The position numbers and the translations under genes are program-made. From Chrysomallon squamiferum (Eukaryota > Mollusca > Gastropoda > Neomphalida > Peltospiridae), in contig CM022671.1 in NCBI GenBank assembly GCA_012295275.1, positions 21,351,322-21,415,321 on the forward strand: a stretch of DNA of 64,000 nt, written 5' to 3'. Under the pieces are notes generated by a model. It saw nothing but the letters and a program-made list of their open reading frames with translations, had not been told where the DNA came from and did not search any database. Below are positions 27,307-40,800 of this stretch, one piece after another (position 1 is the stretch's first letter; each line of letters starts with the position of its first letter).

Positions 27307-27837
27307 AGCAGATTCTAAATCTTCATGTCTTTCTTAATCTTCTGTTTTCCTTCTTCTTTTTCTTCTTCTTTTTTTTAATCATTTATTACATTTTTCTTTA
27401 ATTTTTAAATATTGCCCAGATATCACAAATTACAAATCGATAAGAAGACAAAATAAAAATATTATGTACTGGAAAATAATTTAATCCTTGGTGTTTTTCT
27501 TTTACATAAAAAAACAAAACAAATCATACAGTATTATTGTGTTTACGTGTTTTAACACGCTTAGAACTGTGACTCGTTTTATCGCTTATAATAATAACTG
27601 TTTTCTGAAAAAAGGTCGCGTGTTTATGTACAGACAAACTAACAAAAACATGGTTCATGAACTATAAGATATGTTATTAAACAATGTATTAAATATATTT
27701 CTAAATTAAAAACATAAATAAGTGAAATATATTCTGCATTTTAAAGACGAGAAGAGTGTAACCGATTATTATGAAACAAACATACGATGTTTTTCTGCGC
27801 TTTCGTATTTATTTTATTTTTTATTATTATTGCTTCT

Positions 27838-27840
<3 letters not shown>

Positions 27841-27920
<80 letters not shown>

Positions 27921-28022
27921 CGCACACATTCTCCCTCTCTCTCGATCTATATATAATATATATATATATACTCTCTCTCTCTCTCTCCTACACCCACACA
28001 CACATACACACAGATACACATA
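27841..28022. repeat. Composite (CT)n-(TA)n-(CT)n-(AC)n array
   Basis: CT run to about 27899, TA run, a second CT/TA block and an AC-rich end; same order as the array at 8.0-8.2 kb. Confidence 0.95.
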
Positions 28023-30590
28023 CCTAAATATATACACATAAATATCTATATCTACCACATTTTCACCCTCACTCCAATAATCATAAATGTCTACCTCATA
28101 AATCAGAAGAAACAAAAATCAAAGTAAGATTTCACTGTGAGTTTCAGAGATTTCAATAAAAATAAATTCTAACTAAATTTAGAAAGAAAGAAACATAGAA
28201 TAAAAAGAGTGGGGAAAAAAGAAAGAAATATATCTATCATTACTAAAAAACTGTATTAATTTAAAAAATTTCCTTTCCATTTAAAAAATAAATTAACTGT
28301 TGTACAAGAATATAACTGTTAACCAAACCCCGAAAATACAGATGATATTTATATTTAATTTTTGAAGATTATTCTTTTGAAAATGAAAAATACTATATAA
28401 TGTTTTTTATCACGCAAAATAAAGTAACAATGGACAGCTATCTAAATCTGGAAATTAAAGCTACATTAACCTTTTAAATAGATTTTTAATCCTTATAAAG
28501 TGTAAAATAACCGCTCCTCAATTCGACCACCCTCTGTATAAATGTATACCAGAATTAAAAAAAACCCAATCTCCATTCTATATATTTCATTTATTCTTAC
28601 AGTTATTATAAAATCTTAAAATGTTCAAATGTAAATGTCATCCATGGGAGAGTTAGTTGTATAAATAAGTATAAATAAAGAGAAATTATTTTAAGCATTG
28701 AATCTATTTTTAAAAATACTATAGTGGTTTCATCATGTATTCAAAGATTTGTAACTGCGGGGATTCCTTTTTTCTTTTTTTTTTGAGTATTGTGCAATAT
28801 ATAATTTACTTTCATTCATAAGAAGAATAATAATGAGTACTTTTATATTTGGTAAATATATGTCACTGGGTTATTGTGTTTTATTAATGAATACTAAAAT
28901 AAAAATTGTTATCTGATAAAACCGCGAGAAGAATTCCTTTCTCTTTCATTTCCGTCTTTTTTTTTTTTTACCACCCATTCATTAATTTCTATTTTTGATA
29001 TCGACATAAACGACTTATACTAAAATTAAAAGAAAACCGCAAAATTGCTTTGGAGATTCTAGAAATATCTTCAGTTAATATATAAAAATAAAACCTATGT
29101 TCTAAAATAGAAAATCCAATTTTATTTTATTTTTTTTTTTTTTTTCAAAATTGAAAATATTTTTATAATAATAATAATTACTGATTAAGTGTTGGTTTGG
29201 GATTTCACTGTAACCACAAACCAAAAAAAAACAAAACATATATTATCGATAAGTACTAAAGAATAGTTCTATGAAGTCCAACGATAATTTCAATAATATT
29301 TTTAAATTTTAAAAAAAAAAAAAAAAAAAAAAAATTAAATTAAAAAAACGCGTCTACATCAGTAGAATGTGAAACAGACACATTTCTATAAATACGAAAG
29401 TAAAACTAGCTTCTAAATGTTTCACTTGTTTTATTTACTTGTATCAGAAATGATAATTGATATATATATATAGAATCTCACGGGAAGTAAATCGATAGCC
29501 GTAGATTCGTAGTTACATTTAAACTTGTCTGTGGGAATTATAATAAGAAAACAAATTAATTCAGCTGAATTGTTTTGTAATTAAGTGATTACGCGCACAC
29601 CAGTAATTATTAAGTTAATATTTATTTAAGATTCTACATATCCTTCTCTTCTTTCCACACTGCAACACATTCGTTCCTCACTCGAACTGCGTCGAACGTT
29701 CGATTACGTGGGAGAAACTTAACAACCAAAGCAAACACGTTTTGAAGAACACTCATTACATTTATCTAAGAAAATCTATTGTTTTCAAGTGTCGGGTTCA
29801 TTTGTCGCTGTGTTAATAATGTTGCGAATTCGCTTGGAAATGAAGACGGTGCCATGCACTTTAATATTGGGTTGTCGTTCTTTACTGTGGGTATAGTCTT
29901 TGATGTACAATACATTAACCAAAGCATGGAACAGAAAATAATTCGAAGAATGCTTTACATGTTGCCGAGTGTAAAATACCTTTAGAACTTAGCAAAACAT
30001 AAAGTTCATTAGAAGAAACGGAAAATGACAGCTCTCCAATCTTAATATAGAAAAATAATAATTATACATTCATGTATTGTGTGTGTGTGGCTGTTTATGT
30101 GTATGTGTCTATGTGTGTCTTTGTATTTTGATTTAAACAACAAAGCAACAGTCTTTAGTTCAATCTTTAGAATATTCTGTTAAGTGACAGAAAGCAGGAT
30201 CGGATCCTTCTGAATGCTTCTTTGTTTCATTTTCAGCTATTACCTAGTCAGTCAGTGAAATGAAGGCATGGGGTTTACTCCCTCGTGTTACAGCTAAATA
30301 CACGATTGACACCTATAACCACACGTTCATGCTTTATTTTCTCGTTTGTTCCTTTATTCAAGGACAGTGGCTGTAATTCAGATGTTGTGTTGTTAGCAGG
30401 AACAAGTGTGTTTCATTAAATGGTTAGATTATCTTAGTTAAATTGTTTTTTATTTATTTATTTATTTATTTAAGAATTCTTCTATCTTTTCGTTGTGTTT
30501 GGTCATTTTTGCTGAAGTTATATATCGATTAAGGAATGGTTGTTGTTTTGTTGGTGTGTTTATTTTATTTATTTTTGTTTATTTATTAAA

Positions 30591-30594
<4 letters not shown>

Positions 30595-30645
<51 letters not shown>
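30595..30645. repeat. (ATT)n microsatellite
   Basis: About 17 ATT units. Confidence 0.95.
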
Positions 30646-31259
30646 CAAATATTTAATAAGCGCTTAACATTATTCTGTGTTCTAGATTCCTTGATGAAAC
30701 ACCTTAAGACTAGATAAAAAGTATTGATTATTTTGAAAATGTAAAGAAACCAACAGTAAAATCGATAAATTCAATTAATGAAGAAAAATGTAGTAGACCA
30801 AAATTTGGCAGTGATAAAGTCCGTCAAGCATGAAAATGTGATCATTTAATGAATATTTAGAAAATTTCAGCCTGTGCAGGTTTTGATAAATAACTGATGA
30901 ATTTCAGTACTGAGTAAACATGGTGTTATTTCAGTAAGGATGGGTTTGCTTATTTCGTCATTAGTGACACATTTTCCGAGTTTAATTTGTGGTGTATTAT
31001 ATTTGTGAAGATATATAATATACAAGTTGGCTGGGCAGGGAAAATGAAAGGCAGTATGGTCACTAGGCATTAGAAACATTCCCAATTTACAAGAAAGAAA
31101 GGCGGGAAAACCCTTATAACCTGTCTCAAGTGTTACAACCATTCTGTCACCTCTTGCTTTTAATAAGAAAGTTGCAAACATTACAATCAAATTAATTTTC
31201 TAGATCACATAAAACAAATTGCATTATCTTTGGCTAACTAGTAAATTGCTTAACCCTTA

Positions 31260-31560
31260 ATTTTTCATATCAATAAAACGAGTGGCTTGCAAGGGATCTG
31301 TTGTCGGATGGGCTGCATCCTTCAACACGTTCGAAGTCTGCAGTTTCCTTCATGTCGTCCGGATTTGATTGTCAAATCTAATTTGCCATGTCGTGTCCAT
31401 TATGGTCTTCGCGGTATTCTGTTCGACCCAGAAGACACTGACGTTAATCTCTACTCCAAAAGGCTTGCATCAGAGAACGGCGGTTGATGGTAGAACACAA
31501 ACGAAGAAGTGGGAAACAAGACGAGCAAGAAGGTCAAATTTTCATTTAGGTGTGTATTAT
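31260..31560. other. GC-richer island with an unrecognised 66-codon open frame
   Basis: This 300-bp stretch stands out from its AT-rich neighbours. On the plus strand an open frame (about 31287-31487) includes PCRVHYGLRGILFDPEDTDV, which looks protein-like in composition, but I recognise no family and see no confident splice sites. It may be an exon, a decayed retrogene or a transposon fragment. Confidence 0.25.
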
Positions 31561-32327
31561 TGAATTATTCCTTGTATTGATGGAGACTAATCAAGGTATT
31601 CAGGCACTTTTGTCAGTGAATCTGCTTCGAGATTAGATTATCCAAGACGGCCAAGTGGCGACGTTTCTAACAACACAGTAGATGCAAAACCAGCTAATTT
31701 ATGATTGGATAAAAATATCAGCATGTTAAATATTTCCCTTTCCTTTTTAATGTTGTTATTCACAGCAGGATTTTTTTAAAAGGAAACTGAACCGACTTGT
31801 GGTTCATTTGTTGAATGCTTGGTAGCTGACATCAGTAGGAACATGCATTTATTAACACGTACGATTCATACAAAAAGTATATTTTGCCCTGTGCTAGAAA
31901 AGTGCTGATATTGACACTGCAGTAACCTAAGACTATACAGTGTCAGTGTATCACTACAGATCTGCATTATGTTGAGTATCTACAGTATTTATGCATCTGC
32001 TAATGTTTATGAATAACAGTAAGGGTCACCGGGGCAGGTCTAGCCATGGGACAGGCTAGACTACCTATCAATTAACCGTGTAGAAATTATCATTGTTTTT
32101 GATTAACCTGGTCTACCGCTGACGTCACAGCACTGTTCGACACGCGCGAGATTTCAGGATATTTAAAGCATCTGTAATTGCTTTTAAACCACCGTTTTCC
32201 GATTTGTATTTGAATTAGAGGTTAAAATGCCAAAACATGTCCCAACCTGTCCCGGTCTCTCCTATAACTGTCAAGACATAGTTCGTAAATTCAATTAGCG
32301 GGTAACATTTGCGTGTTCATTTTTATA

Positions 32328-32422
32328 TCAAGGGAGGCAAGAAGGAAAATATGAAATGCTTTTTTTCTTCCTTTCGATTTCGAATTTTTGCAACACCTGT
32401 TTATCCTACTTGCCTCCCTTGA
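32328..32422. mobile_element. 95-bp inverted-repeat (MITE-like) element
   Basis: Perfect 14-bp terminal inverted repeats TCAAGGGAGGCAAG (32328-32341) and its complement (32409-32422) flank an AT-rich core of about 67 bp. No clear target duplication is seen. It may be a tiny MITE or a hairpin; a related AAGGGAAACAACTC motif occurs near 36784. Confidence 0.5.
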
Positions 32423-32599
32423 GTTAACAGCGAACATTAAATTCTAACTTTATATCGTCGTAAATAACTCTATTTTTCGTTGGAAATTAACAAATTATAA
32501 TGTATTATAATGAATTAGTTATAATTCGTTTTTTTGGTTTCTTTTTCTTTTTATTATGTGTGTGTGTGTGTTTTGTTGAGATATTACACTGAAATAATA

Positions 32600-33682
32600 A
32601 AATAATAAAACCCAAGAACATTAATATTTTACTGTATTTAATTTTCAACAATAGAAAACTGTTCACTCAACAAAAATATCTAAACTGCTGATTCACAAAA
32701 CCTCTGTTCACTGAACAATTTTCAAAAGCTTTTTTTATGTATATAAATATTAACAATAATTACAAGCAGCTTTAAAACAACTAAGACACATTATCCTAGC
32801 TTATTATTAAAAAAAAGTAAACTATATGCATCTGAAAATACAAAGAAAGATAAAAGGTTATGATGAAAATGCTTCATTTTAAAACAGAAAAAGAAAACAC
32901 TGCTAACATCACATAAAAAGTTCATAGGTCACAACCAAAAAATAAAATAATATATAAACAGCAGTAATAATATGTAATTACACCTTCTGTCCAGGACCAG
33001 TAAGATCTTAAGAAACTTTTATAGTTACAAAAATAAAATAAAATAAAATGGGACAGAAATGCTGCCACATTTTTGTAATAATTTTCTTTATCACAATATG
33101 AAAACCCTCCAAAAAAAAAAAAATATCCTCCTATAACAAATCTTTTTTTTTTTTCTTTTTTTTTCTGACATACAAACCAACCATAAGCTGACAGCTGGAA
33201 CTTGAATCAAATAAAATTTCACAGAACAAAACAAAAATCAATAGTAAACATAATTAATGAAACAGTTTTTAAGATCACAACCATAAATATCAACAGGCAT
33301 CATGAAGTTGAATTATCACATTCGTTGTTCAGAAAATATTCAGCACTAATCAAATAAATGGTTCTTTAAGCAAAGATGTATCATCTTTTTTTCTGACTTC
33401 AGTTGTGTTTTTGATATGTTATTTTCATTTAAAAATTAAAAACAAAGATATTGTTGTGGGAAATAAGGTAATATAAAAATAAATAATAATGGTATCACTC
33501 AGTAATTAGTATAAAGAAATCCTGTTTCTTGAAGCATTTAGCTCTAATAATAACTTATATCTTTTATTCAAAGAAATTGTTTTGAAATTAAACAATGTAA
33601 CAAAATTAAATATATTTTGGTTTGAAATAAATTTAAACATCATTATAGTTTTTTTTATTTTGTATAAAGTTTTGTTTTTAAT

Positions 33683-33713
<31 letters not shown>

Positions 33714-36700
33714 GAACAATTCAATAAATGAATTAATTTTTAATCCAAAATAAAATTTAACACTTCACATAACACTATACATAAATAAAACTGAACTCAA
33801 TTATTTCTTTATAACACTCCAGTTTTTCAAAAATTAGTTTAAATAAATCAAACTTTATTATAAGAACCCACAAACAAACAAAATAAATATGAAGATCAAA
33901 CACTAACAAATTATAACTCCAGCAAATATATTAATATTCATTTTTAACACAGATCAAACAAAACTAAAACACATTATAGATTAAAAACTTAAACCTAAGA
34001 AACAAAACAAACATTTGGTATACTGGTAATATTTTAAAACATTTTATATTTCTTAAGAGCAAGTCAGTAATATTCATACTGCAGATGAAACATTTTTTGT
34101 TTTAAATCTCCAATAAAAAGTACAAATTGTGTACTTTATTCAGTCTGGTGTATGTAACAATAATAATAAAGGTATATTATTGCCATGCTTTAATGTTTTC
34201 ATTGCCCACACTAATTTTTCAGAAACAGTCTTGAAAAAACCCAACCCAGAATCCAGCAGATCATAAAATACAAAGTTAAATTGCTGTGATTCTCTATCTA
34301 TCAGGATTTCACTTTACATGGGTTTTGAATTAAATCTGTGTATAAAACTGTATTATAAAAATGTAAATATTAATGTACTTGCATCTCAACAGCATTGTTT
34401 TTGTTTTTTTATATATATATATATTTACTTTATAATTAGCAAAGGTTGGAACACAGAAAAAACCAAACAATTACAAGAAGTATATATCATGACCATAATA
34501 AACACACGAACATAAGGTCTCATAAAACCTGATTAACTGTAAATTTTATATTGAAATCGTAACAACTAGCCAAGCATGAACCTATAATCTGTTTAAAGAA
34601 AATCTAATACCAATACAATGTGTGAAAAATAAACCTAGGAACTAATAACATGAAAACAGAAAACTTTCAGGAAAGACATGTAGGATGGAATAACTTAATT
34701 TGTAGAATGAGAGACCTACAGATGGATGAAAAGATTTGATCTGCTAATTAAATATAACTTAATATGGAAAAGCAGATATATGATTAACAGTGCCAGAGAC
34801 AATATAATTCTTGATAAATACATCAAGTCTGATGATGTATTTTAACAACAATTCATTAACAGTTAAATATACTATTAGGATTTCAGACAGATGAAGTCCA
34901 ATAATCAATAATAAAAAAAAAGTGTCACACATATTATTAGTGTTCTTTAGTTTCATAACATTTTTCTGAATAAATAACAAGTCAGCAGTCTTTAAAGTCA
35001 AACAAATTATTTTAAAAAGAAGTGAGAACCTGTAATTAGGTAATTCACAACAGGCTGAGTCATATTATTTTTTTTTTTTAAAAGTCCAAGTTCTAATTTT
35101 AGTTCTCTAATTTTAGAAAATAAGAAACTGAAGGTCAGCTATAATTAACTTTTATCAGCCACTGAACAATAGATGTTTTTTTCCCTAATATTAATATAAT
35201 GTACATTAATTTGAAAAGAAGATTTTGAGATGAATCAAAAACACTTTTAAAAAATAAAATAAGAATAATAAGAATAATAATAAATATACCCAGTATTTTT
35301 AATTTGGACAGTCCCACCTCTGTAATTAATTATTTCCAACATTTTTAATATTTTTCTAAGACTCGAGTCAAGAAGCTTTCTAAAATGCACAAAAATGGAA
35401 AATAAGGAATTTCTCGAAATAACTTTGTTTTGGAATGTTGGCATAAAACATCTGAAAATTTAACTTCCCAAAACTGTTATATAAAAATATTCTGAAAGTT
35501 AACAAACCGTGCTTTAAAACAGATCATCTATGGTATTTATTTATATAAATACATTTTATTTATATATATATATATTATTCATGCTTGATATGTATTTTAA
35601 ATTCAACAATTCTAATACTAATGGAAAGCACTGCTTTAACATGAATCACAACACTAAATATAAATAGCTCTATGCAAATGTTTGAAAATCCACAACCAGA
35701 TATGTATTAAACAAGCATTTAAATTAACCTTTTTCAAGTGATATGCAATACATAACATACAAATAGTATAAAAATGCAAAATTGGCATACTTAAAACTGA
35801 TACATCTAACATAATGAAAACAGAAATGTTAAAAATAAATAAAAACTAGAACAGTATATAAATAAAGTTTAAAACTTTTTAAAAAGAAAACCTTTCTTTT
35901 TGTAATGAACTATTAAAATGTTGAAACTGAAATAAAAGTAATAGTGTAGATATGTTCAAAAAGCTATATCATTAATGGATATATTAGTGTGATAAATCAG
36001 GGCATCAATAGACTGATAAAATTATGTTTTTAAAATATTTAAATTAGAAGTAATTCACAGAAAGTTCATCAATATGATACAAAAACATATGCTTAATAAT
36101 ATCATTAATGCAATAAACAGAAGCATGCTAAACTTTAAATTAATCTTATTTTGAAAATTAATATACAAGAGTAACTTAATAAAGTTTTGCATATTTCTGG
36201 TTTTTCAGAGTATCTGTTAACCACTGATTCATATTCTCAATAACAAGATTTTACATTATCATGATCAAAATCAATGCAGCAGAAGAATAAAAATAACATG
36301 GTGATATAAAAGTCACATATAAAAATGCTATAAATTTGTAACATCAAATGGTAAAAATATTTGTTTGTTCATTAGATATTCTATAACATCAACATTCTAA
36401 ATAAGGTAATCACTAAATTGTCACATGATTTAATAAAACAGATTCTAAACTTATCTAAAATTTAGAAAAAGACATTGTAGCCATAAAATATTGTGTAATA
36501 TGTTTAACAAAATGTATATTTAAAGAGTATTAATTATAAATAAAAATAAATAATTTACATATTTATTTCCACAAAACTGAATTTGTGAAGAATAAGAATT
36601 TATCTACTTACTTTTTATTTATTAGTGGGGTTTTTTTAGGGTTTTTTATTATCATTACAAATAAGATCTATAATGTGGTAAAAACATTTCTGTTTCTATA

Positions 36701-37908
36701 TGATGATAATTTGCAAGTATCTATGATCAAAAATATCTATATTAAAACTGATTAATCAATGTTTCATGTTCACAAAATAGTCAAGGGAAACAACTCCACA
36801 TTTTAGTACAATGCAGTAACTGGGAAGACCAGTATAATTAGCTAGTATAGATTTCCTGATTATAATTAAATACTGTCTTATACTAAATATAAATCTTCAA
36901 ATTTAATACAAGTATTTAAAATCTTCTAACTGTTAACAGTTACCACTGAACAATATGATGATTATACAGACTACAGTAATATTTAATCCAAATATTTAAC
37001 ATCAAACAATGAAATTATTTGATTGCAGTAGAAAGCCATTTACAAAACAACAGTAAAATATTCAAATATGAGGTAATTCAATAATTTAAAATAGATATTT
37101 GATGAAAACATCTTATTCTTTTTTAACTGAAATTATATGTGTAACGGTTAAACTGGCAAGATGTTTAATTAGAAAAAAAAAAAAAAAAAAAAAAAAAAAA
37201 TGCAGATCCTGAATGAAAACAAGTTGATGTTTTTTCACAAAAAAACAATTGTAAATCCAAACTATCTGGTTTTGTTGTCATTCTACAGTGCTTGATTCTT
37301 TTTAATTTTCAATATCTTTTAAAAGAAAATTAACTCTCAGTTATTTTTACTCAAAAAATTCATAACAGCAATAAGATTGGTTTTTTTTCCTTTAGCACCA
37401 TGAATCAAAGTCATTTTATTATTGCTGTCAATACTGAAAGCCCGAATTTGAAAGAAACATCAGCATTAAAGAAAGTCTTACAAATCAGAAACATTTAACA
37501 AGAATTTCTAGAGATGTCACAGTAAAATGATGCATCTATGTATCCTGATACAACTGTTAACAAGATCATTGGACACTGAGTTTTATTTTGAGTATAATTA
37601 TATTGTTTCATAAAATAACTGTATGATACAAATTTGAAAATATCTATTTCTTTATTAAAACTTATATTAACAAGTGTTTAACTTTTTTTATCTTTACTTC
37701 CTTTTTTGGAAAATTGCTACACCTAAGCTGCAATTTTTTATCTTAGGGTGTGAAAAACCATTAAATCTTGTACTTCAACATCACCATCTGACAGCTGCAC
37801 CAAAGTTTAGATGATCACGAACAAGTCTTAAGAATTTTCTCATAATAAAATGCATACTGTTGAGAACATATTTAAAACATCCTTTTGTGAACAAGCCATG
37901 TGAAAAGA
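32600..37908 (-). other. Probable long 3' UTR / downstream region of the tetraspan gene
   Basis: This AT-rich stretch of about 5.3 kb follows the tetraspan stop codon on the minus strand. It has no supported CDS. Its texture differs from the DNA to its left: apart from one poly(A) run (37171-37200) and one poly(T) run (about 33689-33712), the long di-, tri- and tetranucleotide arrays are missing. Several AATAAA-type hexamers occur on the minus strand, with a distal candidate at 32550-32555, so the true transcript end cannot be fixed. Assigning this region as 3' UTR is inference from position and composition only. Confidence 0.4.
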
Positions 37909-39174
37909 TCAAGTATATGAACTGTTGACGTAAGGGGGTGCCTCTGTTTGGTAGCTATCCACTTCTTCGTTCTCTTGTTTCAGAAAGAAGAAGATGGCTG
38001 ATGCCATCATGAAAAACAAACCACCCAGTCCAATTCCGTACGTCCAGTCAAGATCCCACCGAGCGATCTGCTTAGTGTCTGCCTGTGACCTTATGTCTTC
38101 ACCAAACTTCACAGGATAAATTATAACGGAAATCAGTTGACAAAGAGCTGCAAAACCAGACATGAAATTATGGATTAAGTAGTGTCGTATTTGTATGTTA
38201 TGAATGGGGGAAAACAAAATAAGTAAAAAATTTGTAGTGGATAGATACAGATTTTTCTATAAATATGAATTATAGGTAAAAATGAGGTTGAAAAAACATT
38301 AAGGGAAGGTATTCGTGAAGAAAAAAGTGTGGTAACTGTATACTTTTTCTTACATTTTTAATAAAAAAAAAAAAAAAGAAAAAAATAAGGAATAAGTGAG
38401 TTGGATAATTGTTTTTATTCAGCTATAAATTATTGAAACAAACCAAAAAAATAAATAAATAAAAAACTAACGATGATGTAAAACGTACTTCCAAATGTAC
38501 AGAGCACCCCAGCAATGACATACCACATTCTGGTGTGGGTGAACAGGCCAAGGATTCCCATAACGAGTGCACCAATACAGGCAAAGAGAGCAATCAAAGT
38601 AAGTGCTGCACAGGCAGACATCCAGTCTGAAACAGAAATATTAAAACTTAACTGAAAACCTAAACATATATATACACTGACACATAGCCTTCAGTTAATT
38701 AAAACTTTGCAAAGATAGATTCCTTAGGTAACCTCTGTGATTGGTATGAAAACGTAATTAAGTTTAACAAAAAGGATTTTAAACAAGGATCATCAGAATC
38801 CACTTCTCTATTAAGCTGTAATAAGAAAATTCACATTTGCTAAATACTTAATTACCAGTGTAACAGTGACATAAATAATCACTCTAGGTGAACTGCAGTC
38901 AACTTACTGAATCAATTAATAATTATTCAAAACTGTAACAGAGATAAACCAACTATCATAGATTAGAATAATCATCTAAATATTATATATATTATTTTTT
39001 TTTTTTTTTTTTTTTTGTAAATATTCTATCAAGATAATTTTAAGAAATAACTAAAAAGAACAGTTATAACATTAATTTTTGTTAATAATTGATGAAACTG
39101 AAGATTTGTATATCATTTTTTTCATTTGTTATGTGTACTTTAGCCCTTTTTACTTTATATAATAATAATAATAA

Positions 39175-39232
<58 letters not shown>

Positions 39233-39717
39233 TGTGCGAACACACGCTTACCTTTCTGGACACAGATCTTGAGTGTGGGGTTAGCTGCTGAGATGTAGCA
39301 CTGCTCCCATAGTCCCCAGGTATTGTGCTCTTCATTACCTGATTTCAACGTCACATCCACCCAGCCAGAAGCAGCTGCAGCAATGATGACCAGTAGAACA
39401 GAAATACTGGTAAAGATTACTGCTATCAGCTGCAATTAAAGTGACATCTTCAAAGGTTGGAGGTTTTTTTTGCTACGTTAAAATGCATGTGAATGAAATA
39501 TCATCATTTATGCAAGTAACTATGCAGTTTGGGGTGGTGTCTTTTTGTTGAGTGTGGGGGTACTTTGTTGTCGTTATTATTTATATCATCAGGACATATT
39601 TAATATTAATATCGTTAAACTTTTTTTACAAAAACAGCAGTATATTACTTAGCATTAAAAAATAGTATACTCACCAAACATTTTGATTAAAACAAATGAA
39701 CTAAAATAACTATTTTT

Positions 39718-39762
<45 letters not shown>

Positions 39763-40552
39763 TTTTTTATTTTTTTTTTTTTTTTTTCATTCTTTCTTTT
39801 TAAATTTTAAATTCAAGGAATTAAATAATAAAATTTCCTTTTAAGTTATATCTGTCTCTCTGATCTGAGTATGGCTGGGAATTTTACTGATTAGAAAATG
39901 GAAGCTTGCCCATAATAATTTTAATCATTCTGTTATATTAAATAATTTCACGCATGTACGTATTTAGTAACTGTAACTCAACAATGTAGGCCTAGCTTTA
40001 AAGAAACTTATTATAAAATTATATAGATATTAATAATTATAACATATTTATCATAAATCTTAATAATTCTAATAAGTCGATGAATTTTCATTATTTAACC
40101 AAAAGTCTAATAATAACAATTAGTTTGAAGCTGATTAACCGTATTCATATATTACATAATTATAAAGATCAGTGTTGATGTTCACACCTGCGTAGCCCAT
40201 ACAGGTGTTTTTGATTAAACTATTTATTCACGTCTATGTTTATCATCTCAGTAAATGTGAGACTTTAAATTACAAGTACTATTATTATTATTAATTTAAT
40301 AAAACATAAAAGGAAATAATCAGAATAATGAATAGCAGGTAATGGTATGAAATGGAATGCGCGGCAAAGACACACTGACATTTTGTATACATATTTTGAC
40401 AGTGAGTTGTGACCTAAATATTTTCTTTTATCATTTAGATGTTAATATTATGTGCGATTGTCCATGCATCGCACAACTATGCCAGTGTTTATTAGAATAT
40501 ACAAATAAATACTTACCTTTATTGGGCGATATTGTTTCTCGACTTCAGCCAT
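37909..40552 (-). CDS. TMEM47/PERP-like claudin-superfamily tetraspan protein, 4 coding exons
   Basis: Coding exons in sense order are 40552-40517, 39429-39252, 38626-38489 and 38147-37909; they sum to 591 nt (196 aa plus stop). All junctions are GT-AG. Exon 3 is best ended at the GTACGT donor (38488-38483), since only this keeps frame with the acceptor at 38149-38148; reading on to a later GTTAGT donor would give a stop. The protein starts MAEVEKQYRPIK. It has four membrane segments (about residues 13-33, 76-98, 106-131, 154-173) and the claudin/PMP22 first-loop signature W50-GLW-C56 with a second cysteine C68. After TM3 comes LCQLISVIIYPVKF, closely like the YPIKF block of vertebrate TMEM47, and a DLDWTYGIGL block precedes TM4. 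The tail is acidic and Tyr/Pro-rich. Family members act at cell junctions or in apoptosis-linked membrane signalling; the exact role here is inferred. TMEM47 and PERP are both close, so I give no symbol. Confidence 0.9.
39177..39231. repeat. (GT)n / sense-strand (CA)n microsatellite in tetraspan intron 2
   Basis: About 27 dinucleotide units. On the transcribed strand it reads (CA)n and begins only about 21 nt downstream of the exon 2 donor (GTAAGC at 39251-39246). Confidence 0.97.
39723..39787. repeat. Long poly(T) tract in tetraspan intron 1
   Basis: Nearly pure T for about 65 nt with two single-base breaks. Confidence 0.95.
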
Positions 40553-40800
40553 TGTCAAAGTAATTGCACAACAACAATAATCATATAATGACAATATTTA
40601 TAGTTAACATTTGTCAACACACTCTCGTTTCGCCATTCTTCTATAATTGAATTTATACGCTAATCTTTTATTTCCGGTAGAAGCTAGACTATTTTCCCTA
40701 CGGGATTTCGCGATTATATAAAAGAAGTGAAAGGCATTGTTGTCGTCGATTGGAACCGAATTTTTACCGTTCATAATAAAAAGTTTTAAAACAAAGTGAT
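40553..40800 (-). promoter_or_regulatory. Candidate promoter/5' UTR of the tetraspan gene
   Basis: Just upstream of the ATG on the minus strand lies an ETS-type ACCGGAAAT site (40670-40678), an AATGGCG YY1-like core near 40632-40638, and an AT-rich TTTATATAATC stretch near 40715-40725. These motifs are visible; promoter function and the start site are inferred. Confidence 0.35.

Larger units (their letters stand above)
20194..32327. other. Intergenic region between the Tigger element and the tetraspan 3' region
   Basis: No confirmed gene. Besides the candidate islands listed separately it holds poly(T) tracts, (AC)n (21057-21092), (GAT)n (27268-27306) and a composite (CT)n-(TA)n-(AC)n array (27841-28020). 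Confidence 0.65.

Noticed and set aside
38430-38488. Extension of tetraspan exon 3 to the GTTAGT donor
   Set aside because: Joining there to the exon 4 acceptor gives an immediate stop; the GTACGT donor keeps the frame and the conserved LCQLISVIIYPVKF block.
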